A stretch of 64,000 nucleotides of DNA, taken from Apoda limacodes. Its lineage: Eukaryota; Arthropoda; Insecta; Lepidoptera; Limacodidae. The notes under the pieces were generated by a model that searched no databases, was not told the DNA's origin, and saw only the letters and a list, made by a program, of their open reading frames with translations. Position numbers and translations under genes: made by a program. This document shows positions 43,506 to 64,000 of this stretch, piece by piece (the stretch's first letter is position 1; each line of letters begins with the position of its first letter). The DNA lies in contig OX291550.1 of assembly GCA_946406115.1 (NCBI GenBank), forward strand, positions 21,676,722 to 21,740,721. Direction: 5' to 3'.

Positions 43506-43512
43506 TAATGTC
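43353..43512 (-). CDS. Channel exon 1: N-terminus and start codon
   Basis: The acceptor-like ttgttacag ends at 43513, so a 5' untranslated exon probably lies upstream. The proposed ATG is at 43505-43503, giving residues 1-51 with a pre-S1 segment ending in PWNIWWQ. An in-frame ATG at 43532 is an alternative if this exon is not spliced at its 5' side. The donor GTTCGG is weak. It ends in phase 0, matching exon 2. Confidence 0.6.
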
Positions 43513-43699
43513 CTGTAACAAATTGATTTCATTACGACTTTTATTACATTTAAGTGGAAACTAATTTATAATTTTTAGTATCGTATATGTATATGTAAGT
43601 ATATTTTTTATCAAACATGCAACTATATAGACCGTATTTACCATATACACTATTTTACTTTTGTTCATTTGTCCAGCGCACTTCAGACTAAGTGTGAGA

Positions 43700-43975
43700 A
43701 ATTGGCTAGACCAATAATTCCCCAGTCGATGGATCGGTAGAGGTGGTCCAATACCATGGTCGGCATGTATTCTCGACATTACACACATGGACTTCTTTGT
43801 GAGGAGACGAATGAAAAGTCTTGTATACGCTGCTGAGGTACCTAATATTGAAAACCTACGTAATAAAATTATAAATGCAGCGCAGGAAATGCAAAGAGCT
43901 CAGAGATTCGAGGGTAGTGAAAACGGGTGTGACAAATGGGGTTCGAGCTTGCATTAGAAATAGGGGCGGGCGTTT
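43700..43975 (+). pseudogene. Mariner-like (DDE) transposase C-terminal relic
   Basis: Reading RWIGRGGPIPWSACILDITH, then MDFFVRRRMKSLVY and ENLRNKIINAAQEMQR, it resembles the common arthropod transposase end RWIGRGGP...SPDLTPLDFF...MK. The final catalytic-Asp motif is mutated (ILDITHMDFF). No terminal repeats found. Confidence 0.6.
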
Positions 43976-44209
43976 TGAAAATGACCTGTAAAACTGTTTT
44001 TTTTTTTAATATATATCATTCTATGCTTTTAATTGCTTATAATTGCTTTTGCCTTTCATTTTATTATAAGTTTTATCTTCGTGGTTTCTAAACCGATTTA
44101 AGATTTTAATACCTCACTTGAAAGGTGATGAAACGTAATGCAGTCACCGTATTTTTTTCATTTAATGTTTTTGTTTAATGATTTATAGCTATATTAAGAT
44201 TTTAAGTAG

Positions 44210-44365
44210 GGTTTTTTTGTGAAAAAGTCGAGCGACTGTGGCGAAAGCCATATTGACGGTCACTGATGAGGTCGTGTTCTTCTAGGTATCTAGAAAACTT
44301 TGTGTTTATCAATCGCTCCATAACCTTGGAGAGGATCGAGGTAATAGTTATCTTTTTTCTGAATT
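44210..44365 (-). pseudogene. LINE reverse transcriptase fragment
   Basis: The minus strand reads ITITSILSKVMERLINTKFS, then RYLEEHDLISDRQYGFRHSR, the finger region of a Jockey/CR1-type reverse transcriptase, closely related to the copy at 52990-53110. Confidence 0.8.
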
Positions 44366-45319
44366 TAAAATTCCTTTCTTAAAAAACTCTTCATACTACA
44401 CATCTTAAAATCCTGTCCTCGAATCTCTGTCCTGGCAAATAATCCTTTTACCTTAGAAATATATAGAAATCACTTTGTTTTTATAATATTTTTTTATACT
44501 CAACTTTAACTAAAACGTTCTTCAACACAATTAATGAAACATATCCAAAGCGAGTTACAAATAAATGTTATGCATAAAATTGAATAGAAAAATAAAAAAA
44601 AAAATTTATAAATATATCTTTGTCCTATATAATATAGATAGATATATTATATACGTATAGATATTAATAAATCGTATCTATATGTCTGTGTTTCCCTTTT
44701 ACGAGTATGTTCTTTTCACGGCTAAGCCGCTTAATCAATCTCGATGAAATTTAGTAAGGTGATAGTGGTGAGGCTTGCAACTTAGGGAAGGCTACTTAAA
44801 AACGTCAAGCGTGAGTCAGATTACCGCTAAGCCAGTTTTAATGGAACATTAAGAGGAGGATGTTAGCGCAGACAGGATCTAAAACTAAAGCAAATTTCCT
44901 AACTAAAATAAGCGGTTGACGCAGAAATCCCACGCTGATTTTAGTGGAGGTGGAGCCGCGGGAAAAAACTCGTATATATATAACGCAAGATATAAAAAAA
45001 TCATGGATTGTCTACGTCTACTATGTCTATGTCAGGATTTCACGAATGGGGATGGAATAGGTAAAAGATGGACATATTAACTGATTTTCAAAGCTTACCC
45101 GTTTCCAGTAATAATGGACGGCTCACTAGTGGTCATCATATTCTAAACAAATAAGGCCTACACGTATATGTTATGAAATATGACAGTATGGTATTTTATA
45201 TTTTTGTCAAACTTAATGCCTTCAAGTCACTGCCGACTGGATATTAATTTTATTTCATTTAACATCATGCTGTGTTTCCATATTTAAATTAAAAAATTAT
45301 GATTGAGCTGAATTTCATC

Positions 45320-45480
45320 GAAGTTTTCCATATGGTCTACAGTATGGGTGTTTTTAGGAAGGAGGTGATTGGAAGTGAAAGAGTCGGCAACGTGTGACTG
45401 ATGCCCCTGGTGTTAAAACCATCCATAGGCTACGCCGACCGCTTACCATCGAGCATACAGTAAGCTTGTTTGGCACGTTT
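45320..45480 (+). mobile_element. L3 LINE 3' end
   Basis: tacagtatgggtgtttttag, aaagagtcggcaacgtgtga, and the 3' tail ataggctacg...taccatcgagcatacagtaa: ORF2 end and UTR of the L3 family. Confidence 0.65.
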
Positions 45481-45837
45481 GCTTCTAGATGCTCGGAATG
45501 TACAACTGGGGCGAATTAACATGACACCTGGCTACTAACTAAAAGGGAAAAAAGGGAACTCGCCCGAGTTGTAGTTGGCCAACTAAGTACCTACCTTTCT
45601 AAAGCTAGGCCCACACGTCAGTGGCGATGGAGCTTTAATTAGACCATTCGCGATGTACAAGGGATATATATACTTCTTAATAACTGTATTGAAACACACC
45701 TACTATACTTTGTTTAACTTTATTATTTTCTCTACCCAAAGGTTGTCTGGAAGAGATCGCTTTAAAGCGATAAGACCTTTTGTTTTTCTCTATTTGTAAA
45801 TATGTTTTGTTTGTAAATTTTTTATGTTGATGAAATA

Positions 45838-45878
45838 AAGTATAATAATAATAATTATTATTATTATTATTATAGTAA
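45838..45878. repeat. (AAT)n / (ATT)n microsatellite
   Basis: aataataataattattattattattatt, a short self-complementary trinucleotide run. Confidence 0.9.
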
Positions 45879-46679
45879 TTAATAATAAGGTATACTACGT
45901 ATGCTCATACGCTTGGGCGCTTTGACTAGTTAGTTTTTAATAGTTATAAAAGGTAATGGCTGAAGAGTTTTTTGCCGTTTCTTCTCTTCAGAATGACTTT
46001 GCTTTTCCGATACGGCATTAAAAATCATATTCGCAGCTGAATGCAAGCAGCACCGCCCGAGATTCTATACTGAATAGCGGTCGGCAGACCGGCAGGTCGG
46101 CACATGCACGTTTCTACCCGTAAAATGCAAAAAAATGGGAAAGGAAAGGGTACCTAAAAGCGCCTTAGCACCACGTGTGTGTGTTTGCTACTACTTTTCT
46201 TATGTAGTAGCGAATACGTTCGATTTGGCAATGTGGTTTTTATTTGGACCGTCATCTAAAGGTTTTTTTCCTCTTTTTAGTAACAAGGTAAAAGAAATTG
46301 TCATCATCCATGTTCTGATTCAATTTAACGTTCTATATACACATAAGAAACGACCGTGACGTGGCAGACGGCGTCAAAGTTTTACTGTGAAACATCCGTA
46401 TAACCAGGTGATCACTCGGCAGAGAGTAAAAGTGAATTGGAACGTAGCCTTAGCGATTCTTATGCGTTAGGCGCGCGGGACAATCTAATCACATACCCAC
46501 TTGACATGTGCGCCTAAGCTCCTTAATCCACATAGTTGTCATACGACATTTACTTTACAAAAAGGTACGTAAACTTTTGGGGACATAGATGGTTTGAGCG
46601 AACCTTTTTGTTGAAACAATAGCTACGTTTTGTTGACGGTTATTAAGAACAATGACATCGCATAGACATTAAAATCGTT

Positions 46680-46905
46680 CTGTTCATGTAAACAAACAAT
46701 AAGGCCGTTCACTATTTGACAGTGCATCCACTACTCTACCTCCCGAGCATCTACAACCAATGCGTTGAATGCGGTCTGGAAGTGAAGTCATAGCGCATTC
46801 GTTTTTGGTCAACAGAATGATCGTATAAGCGCATAGACAGCATTGAGCGCATTCAATGCGTATAATGCTTGTCAACAAAACGCCTCTAATGCGGTTTCTT
46901 ATCAT
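46680..46905. mobile_element. Fold-back MITE, second copy of caacaaaacgcc family
   Basis: aatgcgttgaatgcgg and cgcattcaatgcgt form an inverted pair, and gtcaacaaaacgcctctaat matches 5487-5510. Confidence 0.5.
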
Positions 46906-47364
46906 GGTTTGTGTTAATTTAATATGAGTGCAGACTCATAATGACTTTAATCAAACAAAACACAGCGCCGCACTATGTTCTTGCTATATTCTTGACAACA
47001 CCTTTTACTGGTTTACTTGTATTCTGGAGCTTGATTTACAAAACATTGGTCAACTGACCTAAGTATCCACATAGTCCCAAGTATCCACGTTTGACGATAC
47101 CAAAAATCATTAAAGTCATTTAGTGCAATCCATTTGTCCCCTATGCGCATTTGATAACCGCTATAATACACTGAACCGCTCGGGTAAATGACAAAGCGGT
47201 AGGTACGCTCGCGTTGCTAGGGTTGCAACGAGTACGTGAGCTGACGACGGCATAAGCGCGATCGCTTAGAAATTACATGTCATGTCTTTTCTCAGCGTGT
47301 CGGCGAGCTTGCACCATGCTCTGAATTAAGATAACAAGGTCGCACGGTCGCTTTTCTTTTTTAT

Positions 47365-47720
47365 TTATTTATTCAGAATAGGCAATTTACATTAATACAA
47401 CTTAGCTTAATAAACATGCATAAGACACTTTTGGCTCTCATACTAGGTAGTCCCGTATTATAAGAGCCAGAAAACAAACAAACAATGTTAAGGGGTGTAA
47501 AGACATATGTTAGATATTAAATACATAGTAGGGTCATAAACTACATTAAGAGAAAAATAAAAAGCAGGCGAGCTAAGATATCTTTGGCTCTCACACTAGG
47601 TAATCCTGTGTTATGAGAGCCAGTGAGGGAAGACAAAAATTAGGAGGTGTGCAGGCAACATGTTAGGTATAGATTACAGACTTATAAGCTACATAATAAA
47701 TACAATGAGGCAAAAACAAT
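47365..47720. repeat. ~180-bp tandem-like duplication
   Basis: Two diverged copies beginning ttttggctctcatactaggt (47427) and tttggctctcacactaggta (47582), each followed by tatgagagcc or ttataagagcc and a ...catatgttag / catgttaggt segment. Possibly the 3' region of a LINE in reverse orientation. Confidence 0.7.
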
Positions 47721-48097
47721 AGAGTTATACAATAGATTAAACTAATCAAAACTAAACTAATACCACTACAAAAGTTTTGGTTACTGTGCGAGTGTAGCTG
47801 TGTAAGTATATGTGCGAGGGCTTGTGTATGAGTGCATGCTGGTGATTGTGCATATGTGTGTAAGATATCGGAAGATTTTGGAAGCAGACATGTGTAAGTG
47901 CGATAAGGTGTGTATTAATAACAATAATAAATGATTGATTATATATTATTTTCTAGGATTTTAAGAGACTTTCAGTTTCTTCATAGTTAAGTTTGACTAA
48001 ATAAGATTTGAGTAATTTTTTACATTTAAATTTCGTAAGTGCTACTATATTTAGAGTTTTATGTATTTTATTATACAAAGTACAGCTAAGGAACGGG

Positions 48098-48325
48098 TAT
48101 ATATGTAATTAGTATATATGTACTTATTGTAAGGTCAGAAAAAAAAAAAAGGTTAAAAATTCTTAGTTCCATGTCTCCTGCGACATAATAATTCATAATA
48201 AAGTCATACTATATATGTTATTAGTATATATGTACTTAATGTAAGGTCAGAAGAAAAAAAAACGTTAAAAATTCTTAGTTCCATGTCTCCTGCGACATAA
48301 TAATTCATAATCAAGTCATACTATC
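48098..48325. repeat. 111-bp tandem duplication
   Basis: Two nearly identical units containing agtatatatgtactta, ttcttagttccatgtctcct and gcgacataataattcataat, offset by 111 bp, about 250 bp upstream of the USP7-like start codon. Confidence 0.85.
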
Positions 48326-48579
48326 AGTTTAAGATTCGAACTATTTTTTTGGGGAGTGACAGGTTAAAAACTTACTTGACGTCTACGTCATCGACCTCAA
48401 AATTACAAAAACAGTTTATTTTGATAATCACAATGAAACACCTTTTAAAATAAGGTAAGAAACTATTCTATGATTAAAATCAACTTAATGTATTTATTGC
48501 CAGATAATCATAAATTATAAAAATCATAATACTAAAACAGAATCATCTAATTTATAGTTTAAAAGAAGTCGCTGAGAAA

Positions 48580-58726
<10,147 letters not shown>

Positions 58727-58820
58727 TGTGGCACGGAAACACTGAAGTCTATAAACACAGAATGATGAAATTATTAACCTTTTACAATGCAGTTTTGAAA
58801 TTATTAATATACCTATTTGT

Positions 58821-58826
58821 ATTAAA
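58821..58826 (+). terminator. Possible polyadenylation signal (ATTAAA)
   Basis: ATTAAA 95 bp after the USP7-like stop codon; no AATAAA closer. Position suits a poly(A) signal but the hexamer is frequent in AT-rich DNA. Confidence 0.35.
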
Positions 58827-58969
58827 GACTCTAACCTTAGAAAATTTATCAGCCAGGTTATTATGATCACATTTACTTTGTGTATAATTTTGTTGTAATT
58901 AATTATTTATGTATACTGTAAATTTGTTGCGCAAATATATTTTTAGATGCTTTGGGTTTTTTTTAACAT

Positions 58970-59213
58970 TTAAGGGGTATATAGCAGCTAACCAGCGCCG
59001 CCATTACATATCCTCAATTTTCTATTTGTAGAAAACGAATTTCTGAAATCCAAATTTTGGAAACATAAAACTAGTCATAAGCTATTATTAGAACGTTTTA
59101 TATAGTTTCTAGATAATATCTGTGAGTTGTAGTTGCATTTTTTGCTCAAAGCGGCCGTTTTTAGAAAATTGAGGATATATAATGGCGGCGCTAGTTAGCT
59201 GTAGGGCCCTTAA
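58970..59213. mobile_element. TTAA-flanked MITE, copy 2
   Basis: ttaa at both ends and ~40-bp terminal inverted repeats containing agctaactagcgccgccat / atggcggcgctagttagct. The inside matches copy 484-710. Begins about 245 bp after the USP7-like stop. Confidence 0.85.
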
Positions 59214-59745
59214 ATTACTTTTTAAAGGGTTTCGGGGGCTATGACCTATAAGGGTAGCTGTAAAAGGTAGGGTTAGAAAGGCAAAGGACCAAGTTCGATG
59301 GCGTTTGTGTACGCCTGATGAATTAATTGATTAAACATGTATCCGATATTAAGAATTCTGAGGATTTTCTATGTTGAATCAGGCTAAAAAGTATCATACG
59401 CATACGGCTTGTTCCCATGGGAACTCTCGTTCGAGATAAAAATATATTCTCTCCTTTTCCTTCCATCCAACTACGTCTATGCCAAAAACCATATCAATTG
59501 GATGCTCCGTTGTGATGTGAAAGAACAGCAAATAAACAAGTAGATTTTCGCATTTACACATTAGGATTTTCAAATCTTTATACTTGACTTTATCAACCTT
59601 CAATGTTAATAAAGGGTTACAACGATAAGAGGAGTTTATGTTAGGGTCAAACATCTCAGAGACTGGACTAGGGTCAACTAATATTGTCGTTGCAAGACCA
59701 AGGTGAGGAAACTTTTTATTCGCTTACTGTACTCATAAACAATAA
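59214..59745. other. Intergenic sequence, nothing recognised
   Basis: A short minus-strand frame at 59394-59654 is not recognisable. No feature supported. Confidence 0.4.
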
Positions 59746-59749
59746 TATA

Positions 59750-59995
59750 TCGACCTCGCACCGCTCATCATTGGCAGGGAATCTATCTTCACAACTTAGA
59801 ACCTACATCGTAACGTACAGTGCGGTTTTAGAGGGGCATCCTGCCACATGTCCCTCACCCGCTTAAGTTGTGGAATGAACTCCTTTATTAGAATTTTGAA
59901 GGGTCTGCAACGTGTAAGTGACATGCCTCTTGGTGTTGCAAGCGTCTATAAGCCCCCTGCGGTTCCGAGCAGTTCACCGAGGATACCAGACAAAC
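59750..59995 (+). mobile_element. L3 LINE 3' end, decayed
   Basis: caccgctcatcattggcagg, acgtacagtgcggttttaga and cttaagttgtggaatgaact follow the L3 end; the tail ctcttggtgttgcaagcgtc matches other copies. Confidence 0.7.
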
Positions 59996-60144
59996 CGGTC
60001 TTCGTGAGTAGTTGCAAGTCATTGATGCCGCACGGCAACAGATGTTTAGATAACCGTTCTGCTGTAAAGCCGGTCTCTGCGAGTAATAATAAGTCATTGA
60101 CGCTACATGGCATCAGCTGATTAGAAAACCGTTCATTTGTAGTA

Positions 60145-60585
60145 GTGGCGCAAACGGACGGAGATTGGAAAAAGCCTGAGAAATCGGATGAATGGATTAC
60201 GGTTCAGAGAAAACGGTATAGAAACAGTATTATTGGCCAAAAAGGCATAGCAATAAATAAACCAGAATGTAAGTTCAAAGCGGCAGATATAAAACTCCCT
60301 TTGTTTATAAACAATGTTGACAAAGGGGCTTCCCCTGCAGACATAGCTGAATACATTAAAGAGAGAACTCAAACTTGTGTTACACTGGAGAAAATTGTCA
60401 TGAAACAACAAAAAGAGTACGATGCCTACAAAATATTTGTACCTAGGCATAAGCTGCAGTTATTTATGACTGATCATATATGGCCTGAAGGTATATCTTT
60501 TCGCCGCTTCATAGACTTCAGAGACAGAAAAAACAACAAAAAACCTCAAAATGGACTACAACCAAACGATAAATCCACCTCTTAA
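60145..60585 (+). CDS. CR1-like LINE ORF1, C-terminal part (146 aa)
   Basis: Open frame with LFINNVDKGASPADIAEYIK, VTLEKIVMKQQ, DAYKIFVPRHKLQLFM and WPEGISFRRFIDFR, the conserved C-terminal RNA-binding-type fold of CR1-clade ORF1 proteins. The N-terminal half, including the usual zinc/PHD part, is absent, so this is a 5'-truncated remnant rather than a working gene. ORF2 follows within about 20 bp. Confidence 0.75.
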   Translation: MAQTDGDWKKPEKSDEWITVQRKRYRNSIIGQKGIAINKPECKFKAADIKLPLFINNVDKGASPADIAEYIKERTQTCVTLEKIVMKQQKEYDAYKIFVPRHKLQLFMTDHIWPEGISFRRFIDFRDRKNNKKPQNGLQPNDKSTS

Positions 60586-60589
60586 TAGT

Positions 60590-62173
60590 TTTATTAGCTT
60601 TAACTGCAAGTAACTCACCCACTCTCTGGACCACGTGAAGACCTTATGTCGGGGAGGAAATATTGTAGCCTTACAGGAAACGTGGCTCTTTCCACATGAC
60701 TTGTCTCTCCTCAGTACCATTGACCAAGACTTTGGATTTCGGCAATCGGCAATTGACACGTCTGCAGGCTTAATACGAGGAAAGAGCCTATGGTGGCGTG
60801 GCGATACTGTGGCGTAAAAGTGTTTTTGATACGGTTATAATTATACCGTATAACAGTGTGCGTCTTGTGGCTATTCAAGCAGTTGTATGCAACCGCTGTT
60901 TTCTAATTTTCTCTGTGTACATGCCAGTTGACTCTACTGAGAACTTAATAGAATTTACAGACTGCCTCAGTGAAATTAGTGCCATTATTGAAAACATTAA
61001 TACTGTCTGTTTTTGTTCTAGGTGACTTTAATGCTAGCCCTAGTCAATCATTTGGTAAAGAACTATTAAAATTCTGTCACGATCAAAACTGGATCTGTGC
61101 AGATATCGAAAAGTTAGGCCGGTCATCTGGAACCTTTACATTTCTGAGCACACGGAAGTACAAGCTGGCTAGACCATTGCTTAGTTACTGAGGCCTCCTG
61201 GGAATCGGTTGTACATGTGGCGGTTCATTATGACTGTAACTGGTCGTATCATTATCCAATCGAAATAAAATGTAACTTATCGACAATCAAGTCTCAGGTT
61301 ATTTTACAGGATAGTACGCGTGTTAATCGTAATAAAATAGTATGTAACGACAGAGATTACCAACAAATTGAGTACTATCATACAATTTGTAATGACAAGT
61401 TTAAAATATTTGACTTCAACAAACATGGACCATAGATTAGTATTAGACTCTATGTATAAGAATATTATTGATATTATGTGTGAAGCTGCTATCACTAGTT
61501 CGGGCATCAATAAATCCAAGGCACGAAAGCGTTGTGTAGTAGGGTGGAATAAACATGTATGCACTGCTCACAAAGAGGCGCGGCAGAATTTTAAAATATG
61601 GCAGCTACATGGTAAGCCGTCTAAAGGACGTATATACGAAAACATGGCAATAACAAGAAAAAACTTTAAATCAAAATTAAAGTGGTGTCAGGATCATTCT
61701 GAACAGATAAAAATGGATATTCTCGCATCACATCATTCAAAAATGATTCAACAAAATCTAAACCTGCTGTTCCTATTAGTGTTGACAACGAGACTAATTT
61801 TCAATTAGAACCAGAACCCTTGGTTGGTGCGTGCACGCAGCCTATAGATGAGAATAAAAGATGTCAGTCCCAGTCCCAGTTCCCCACAAAATTTTCTACA
61901 GAAGAGGTATCTTCTGTTATTAAAAACATGACAAAAGGAAAATCCCCTGGACACGATGGCATCAGTATAGAACATTTACAACATGCGGGTGACCACTTGC
62001 CTAGAATACTAGCTATGTTCTATCCAATGTCGGTGAGGCATTCATACCTGCCAGCTGAATGTATGAAAACGGTGGTTGTACCAATAATCAAAAATAAAAC
62101 AGGTGATCAATCGGATAAAAGCAATTGTAGGCCCATCTCATTAGCAACGACTGTGGCTAAGGTAATGCAGCGT
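60590..62173 (+). pseudogene. CR1-like LINE ORF2, endonuclease and RT finger part
   Basis: Frames change at least four times. Recognisable: GNIVALQETWLFPHDL, SYGGVAILWRKSV, FSVYMPVDS, LGDFNASPSQSFGKELLKFC, GTFTFLS (endonuclease); then KGKSPGHDGISIEHLQHAGD and SNCRPISLATTVAKVMQR (reverse transcriptase). The frame is cut by an insert at 62174. Confidence 0.85.
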
Positions 62174-62778
62174 GCGGGGGCGTAAATATGCTGCTTCTAC
62201 CTATTTCTATTTAGGTATCGGGATCTCTGCTAATAAAAAGACAACATCGGGAGTTCTTTTCTGTATTCAGATATTCTTTTCTATCGCCACAAGACATACA
62301 TAGATTCATCTACTACCTAGGAGAATTATTATACAATATTAAACTTATCTGCAACACATCTTCTTCGATTAGGCCATCCTTCAATAGGCCTCGGGTCGTC
62401 GTGTCGATACATTGGATAAAATATACATTAGGACATTAAATCACGATGGTGGCAATGATTGGAATATTTTGGATACTAGAGTATCTTACTTTAAGTACAC
62501 TGGCAATGTAAAGCCATTCTACCAATTCTAGGGCTCCCTGATATAGACAGGAATCGACCCTCCAAATTTATATAGACTTGTCCGATCTATATTTTTCAAT
62601 TGAATGTCAATTAATAACAAAATAATGACAAGCTCGAAATTCCGATTGTTTTTATTTAAAAACGCACTGACACCATCTATTATGTTTCCTCAAAACCAGT
62701 ACGAAGTATTTGCTGCGTAAAAACGTTCGCTAGCCTATTTACTTCCTTTACATTCAACAAGAGGTCGTAACCTCTACA
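62174..62778. other. 605-bp insert interrupting the CR1-like reverse transcriptase
   Basis: The RT reading KVMQR up to 62173 resumes at 62779 with VLNGLLDRILSKHVKLND. The insert begins gcgggggcgtaaatatg and ends ggtcgtaacctctaca. No terminal repeats or coding seen. Perhaps an unrecognised mobile element or rearranged DNA. Confidence 0.7.
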
Positions 62779-63420
62779 GTACTGAACGGTTTGCTTGACC
62801 GTATACTTAGCAAACATGTAAAGCTTAACGATGCTCAGTTTGGCTTTAGGCGGGGGCTCTCTACAGAAACTGCAGTACTGTGTCTCAAGCATACTGTCCG
62901 GTACTATACAGACAGAAAAACCCCAGTCTACGCCTGTTTTCTGGACCTGTCAAAAGCTTTTGATATGGTGTCTCATAAAAAGCTCTGGCATAAAATGAAA
63001 GTCGAAACAAGCATACCTTATGAAATTATTAGCATATTTGATCATTGGTACTGCAACCAAATTAACGTTGTAAGTTGGGCGGCTGCAATGTCAGATTCGT
63101 ATGTGATGGGTTGTGGAGTGAGGCAAAGAGGACTGACCTCGCCACGGCTTTTTAACTTTTACATTAATGGGCTTATCGAGGAACTCAGCAACACCGGTGT
63201 TGGCTGCTCTATAGATGGTAATTTTATAAATAACATTAGTTACGCTGAAGATATGGTGCTATTGGGTCCCTCGATAAGTGCAATAAGAAAGCTCCTCAAG
63301 AGGTGTGAGCTATACATTGGGGTCCATGTGCTCAGGTATAATGTGACGAAAAGCGAACTACTAGTGTTGCAAGCACGTGTTCAAAAACTCTCAACTGTTC
63401 CACATGTCTACTTAGACTAG
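62779..63420 (+). pseudogene. CR1-like LINE ORF2, RT palm, active site YAED
   Basis: One frame of about 200 codons: DAQFGFRRGLSTETAVLCLK, ACFLDLSKAFDMVSHKKLWH, CGVRQRGLTSPRLFNFYING and SYAEDMVLLGPS. The second catalytic Asp pair is AED rather than ADD, so the enzyme would be dead even without the frameshifts. Confidence 0.9.
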
Positions 63421-63424
63421 CTTT

Positions 63425-63862
63425 GAACTCTGGGTTTCGGACAGCCTTACAGACGATGAGGATATAGAAAGAGAGCGAAGGGCGTTGGCTGTTAGAAGCA
63501 ACATGCTGGCCCGCAGATTCGCGCGTTGCACAGAGGCAGTAAAAGTTTTACTTTTTAAGTCCTTTTGCCAGTCTTTTTATACGTGTAGTCTGTGGGTCAA
63601 CTATACGCAGAAAACAATCAACGCCCTACGCGTTCAGTATAATAACTCGTTCAGGATGTTGTTGGGGCTGCCGCAGCACTGCAGTGCATCAGGCATGTTT
63701 GCGAAATCACACACTGATGGTTTCCATGCCATCTTAAGAATACAAGCCGCGTCAATGCTAAGCCGTGTCCGGGGTAGCACAAACAATATACTGAGAGTGG
63801 TAGCTGGCAAAATAGATTGTCCGATGTTGTGGAAGGCAGCCCAGCTCCACATATTATAGTTA
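63425..63862 (+). pseudogene. CR1-like LINE ORF2, C-terminal region
   Basis: After a frame change: RRALAVRSNMLARRFARCTE, KVLLFKSFCQSFYTCSLW and NNSFRMLLGLPQHCSASGMF, the standard C-terminal domain of CR1/Jockey ORF2, ending at a stop near 63859. Confidence 0.85.
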
Positions 63863-64000
63863 AATTTTATTATTAATTTTGATTATTTAATTTTTGACTT
63901 TTTTACTTTTAATTTTTGACTTTTTTACTTTTAATTTTTGACTTTTTATTTTTGCCATTGTAATTTCTGGGTATTAATTTATAATTTAAAATAAATATCC
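63863..64000 (+). repeat. Tandem tail of the CR1-like LINE
   Basis: Three near-perfect 23-bp units of taatttttgacttttttact, then an AT-rich tail to the window edge. CR1-like elements often end in short tandem repeats instead of poly(A). Confidence 0.7.

Larger units (their letters stand above)
43513..48579. promoter_or_regulatory. Divergent intergenic region between channel and USP7-like genes
   Basis: About 5 kb separating two start regions that face away from each other. Promoters of both genes should lie here, but I cannot point to a convincing core promoter. Most identifiable content is repeats, listed separately; 45880-46680 and 46910-47360 show nothing recognised. Confidence 0.4.
60130..63862 (+). 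mobile_element. Decayed CR1-like LINE, ORF1 end to ORF2 end
   Basis: Order: ORF1 C-terminus, endonuclease, reverse transcriptase, C-terminal region, all on the plus strand with frameshifts, a 605-bp insert and a mutated active site. Ends in tandem ttaatttttgacttttttac units near 63880-63960. Confidence 0.85.

Overview
The window looks like a lepidopteran insect genome. It is AT-rich, has long introns with canonical GT/AG splice sites, and is crowded with transposon families of kinds well known from moths and butterflies: tRNA-derived SINEs, Jockey/CR1/RTE LINE fragments, Penelope-like pieces with a hammerhead motif, a Tigger/pogo element and many short inverted-repeat elements. I cannot name the species.

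Two host genes can be assembled, in divergent (head-to-head) orientation with starts about 5 kb apart. (1) On the minus strand, from 43505 down to 3489, 26 coding exons join in consistent phase into a 1185-residue protein. It contains two consecutive voltage-gated-like channel units, each with S1-S6, a C-linker and a cyclic-nucleotide-binding-like domain. This is a pseudo-dimeric CNG/HCN-like channel. Its two pore loops differ, the S4 of repeat 2 has no basic residues, and both nucleotide-binding-like domains lack the usual phosphate-binding arginine. (2) On the plus strand, from 48580 to 58726, ten exons join into a 528-residue USP7/HAUSP-like deubiquitinase. It keeps the MATH (TRAF-like) domain and a complete catalytic domain (Cys189, His429, Asp446) but stops where the C-terminal ubiquitin-like domains should begin.

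Layout: 1-3488 is intergenic with a TTAA-flanked MITE and a SINE. 3489-43505 is the channel gene. Its introns hold a nearly intact 5.6 kb Jockey-type LINE (14695-20310, 12-bp target-site duplication), a 1.65 kb fold-back element (10721-12365), a Penelope-like fragment with a hammerhead ribozyme motif (about 6740-7060), a Tigger element that split a 68-bp minisatellite (29655-31811), and several palindromic MITEs. 43513-48579 is intergenic and repeat-rich. 48580-58726 is the USP7-like gene, whose introns carry decayed LINE copies. 59214-64000 is mostly a decayed CR1-like LINE that runs to the window edge.

The most noteworthy content is the two-repeat channel gene with divergent halves and its truncated USP7-like neighbour. 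All gene models come from reading splice signals and phase by eye; no alignment or expression data were available.
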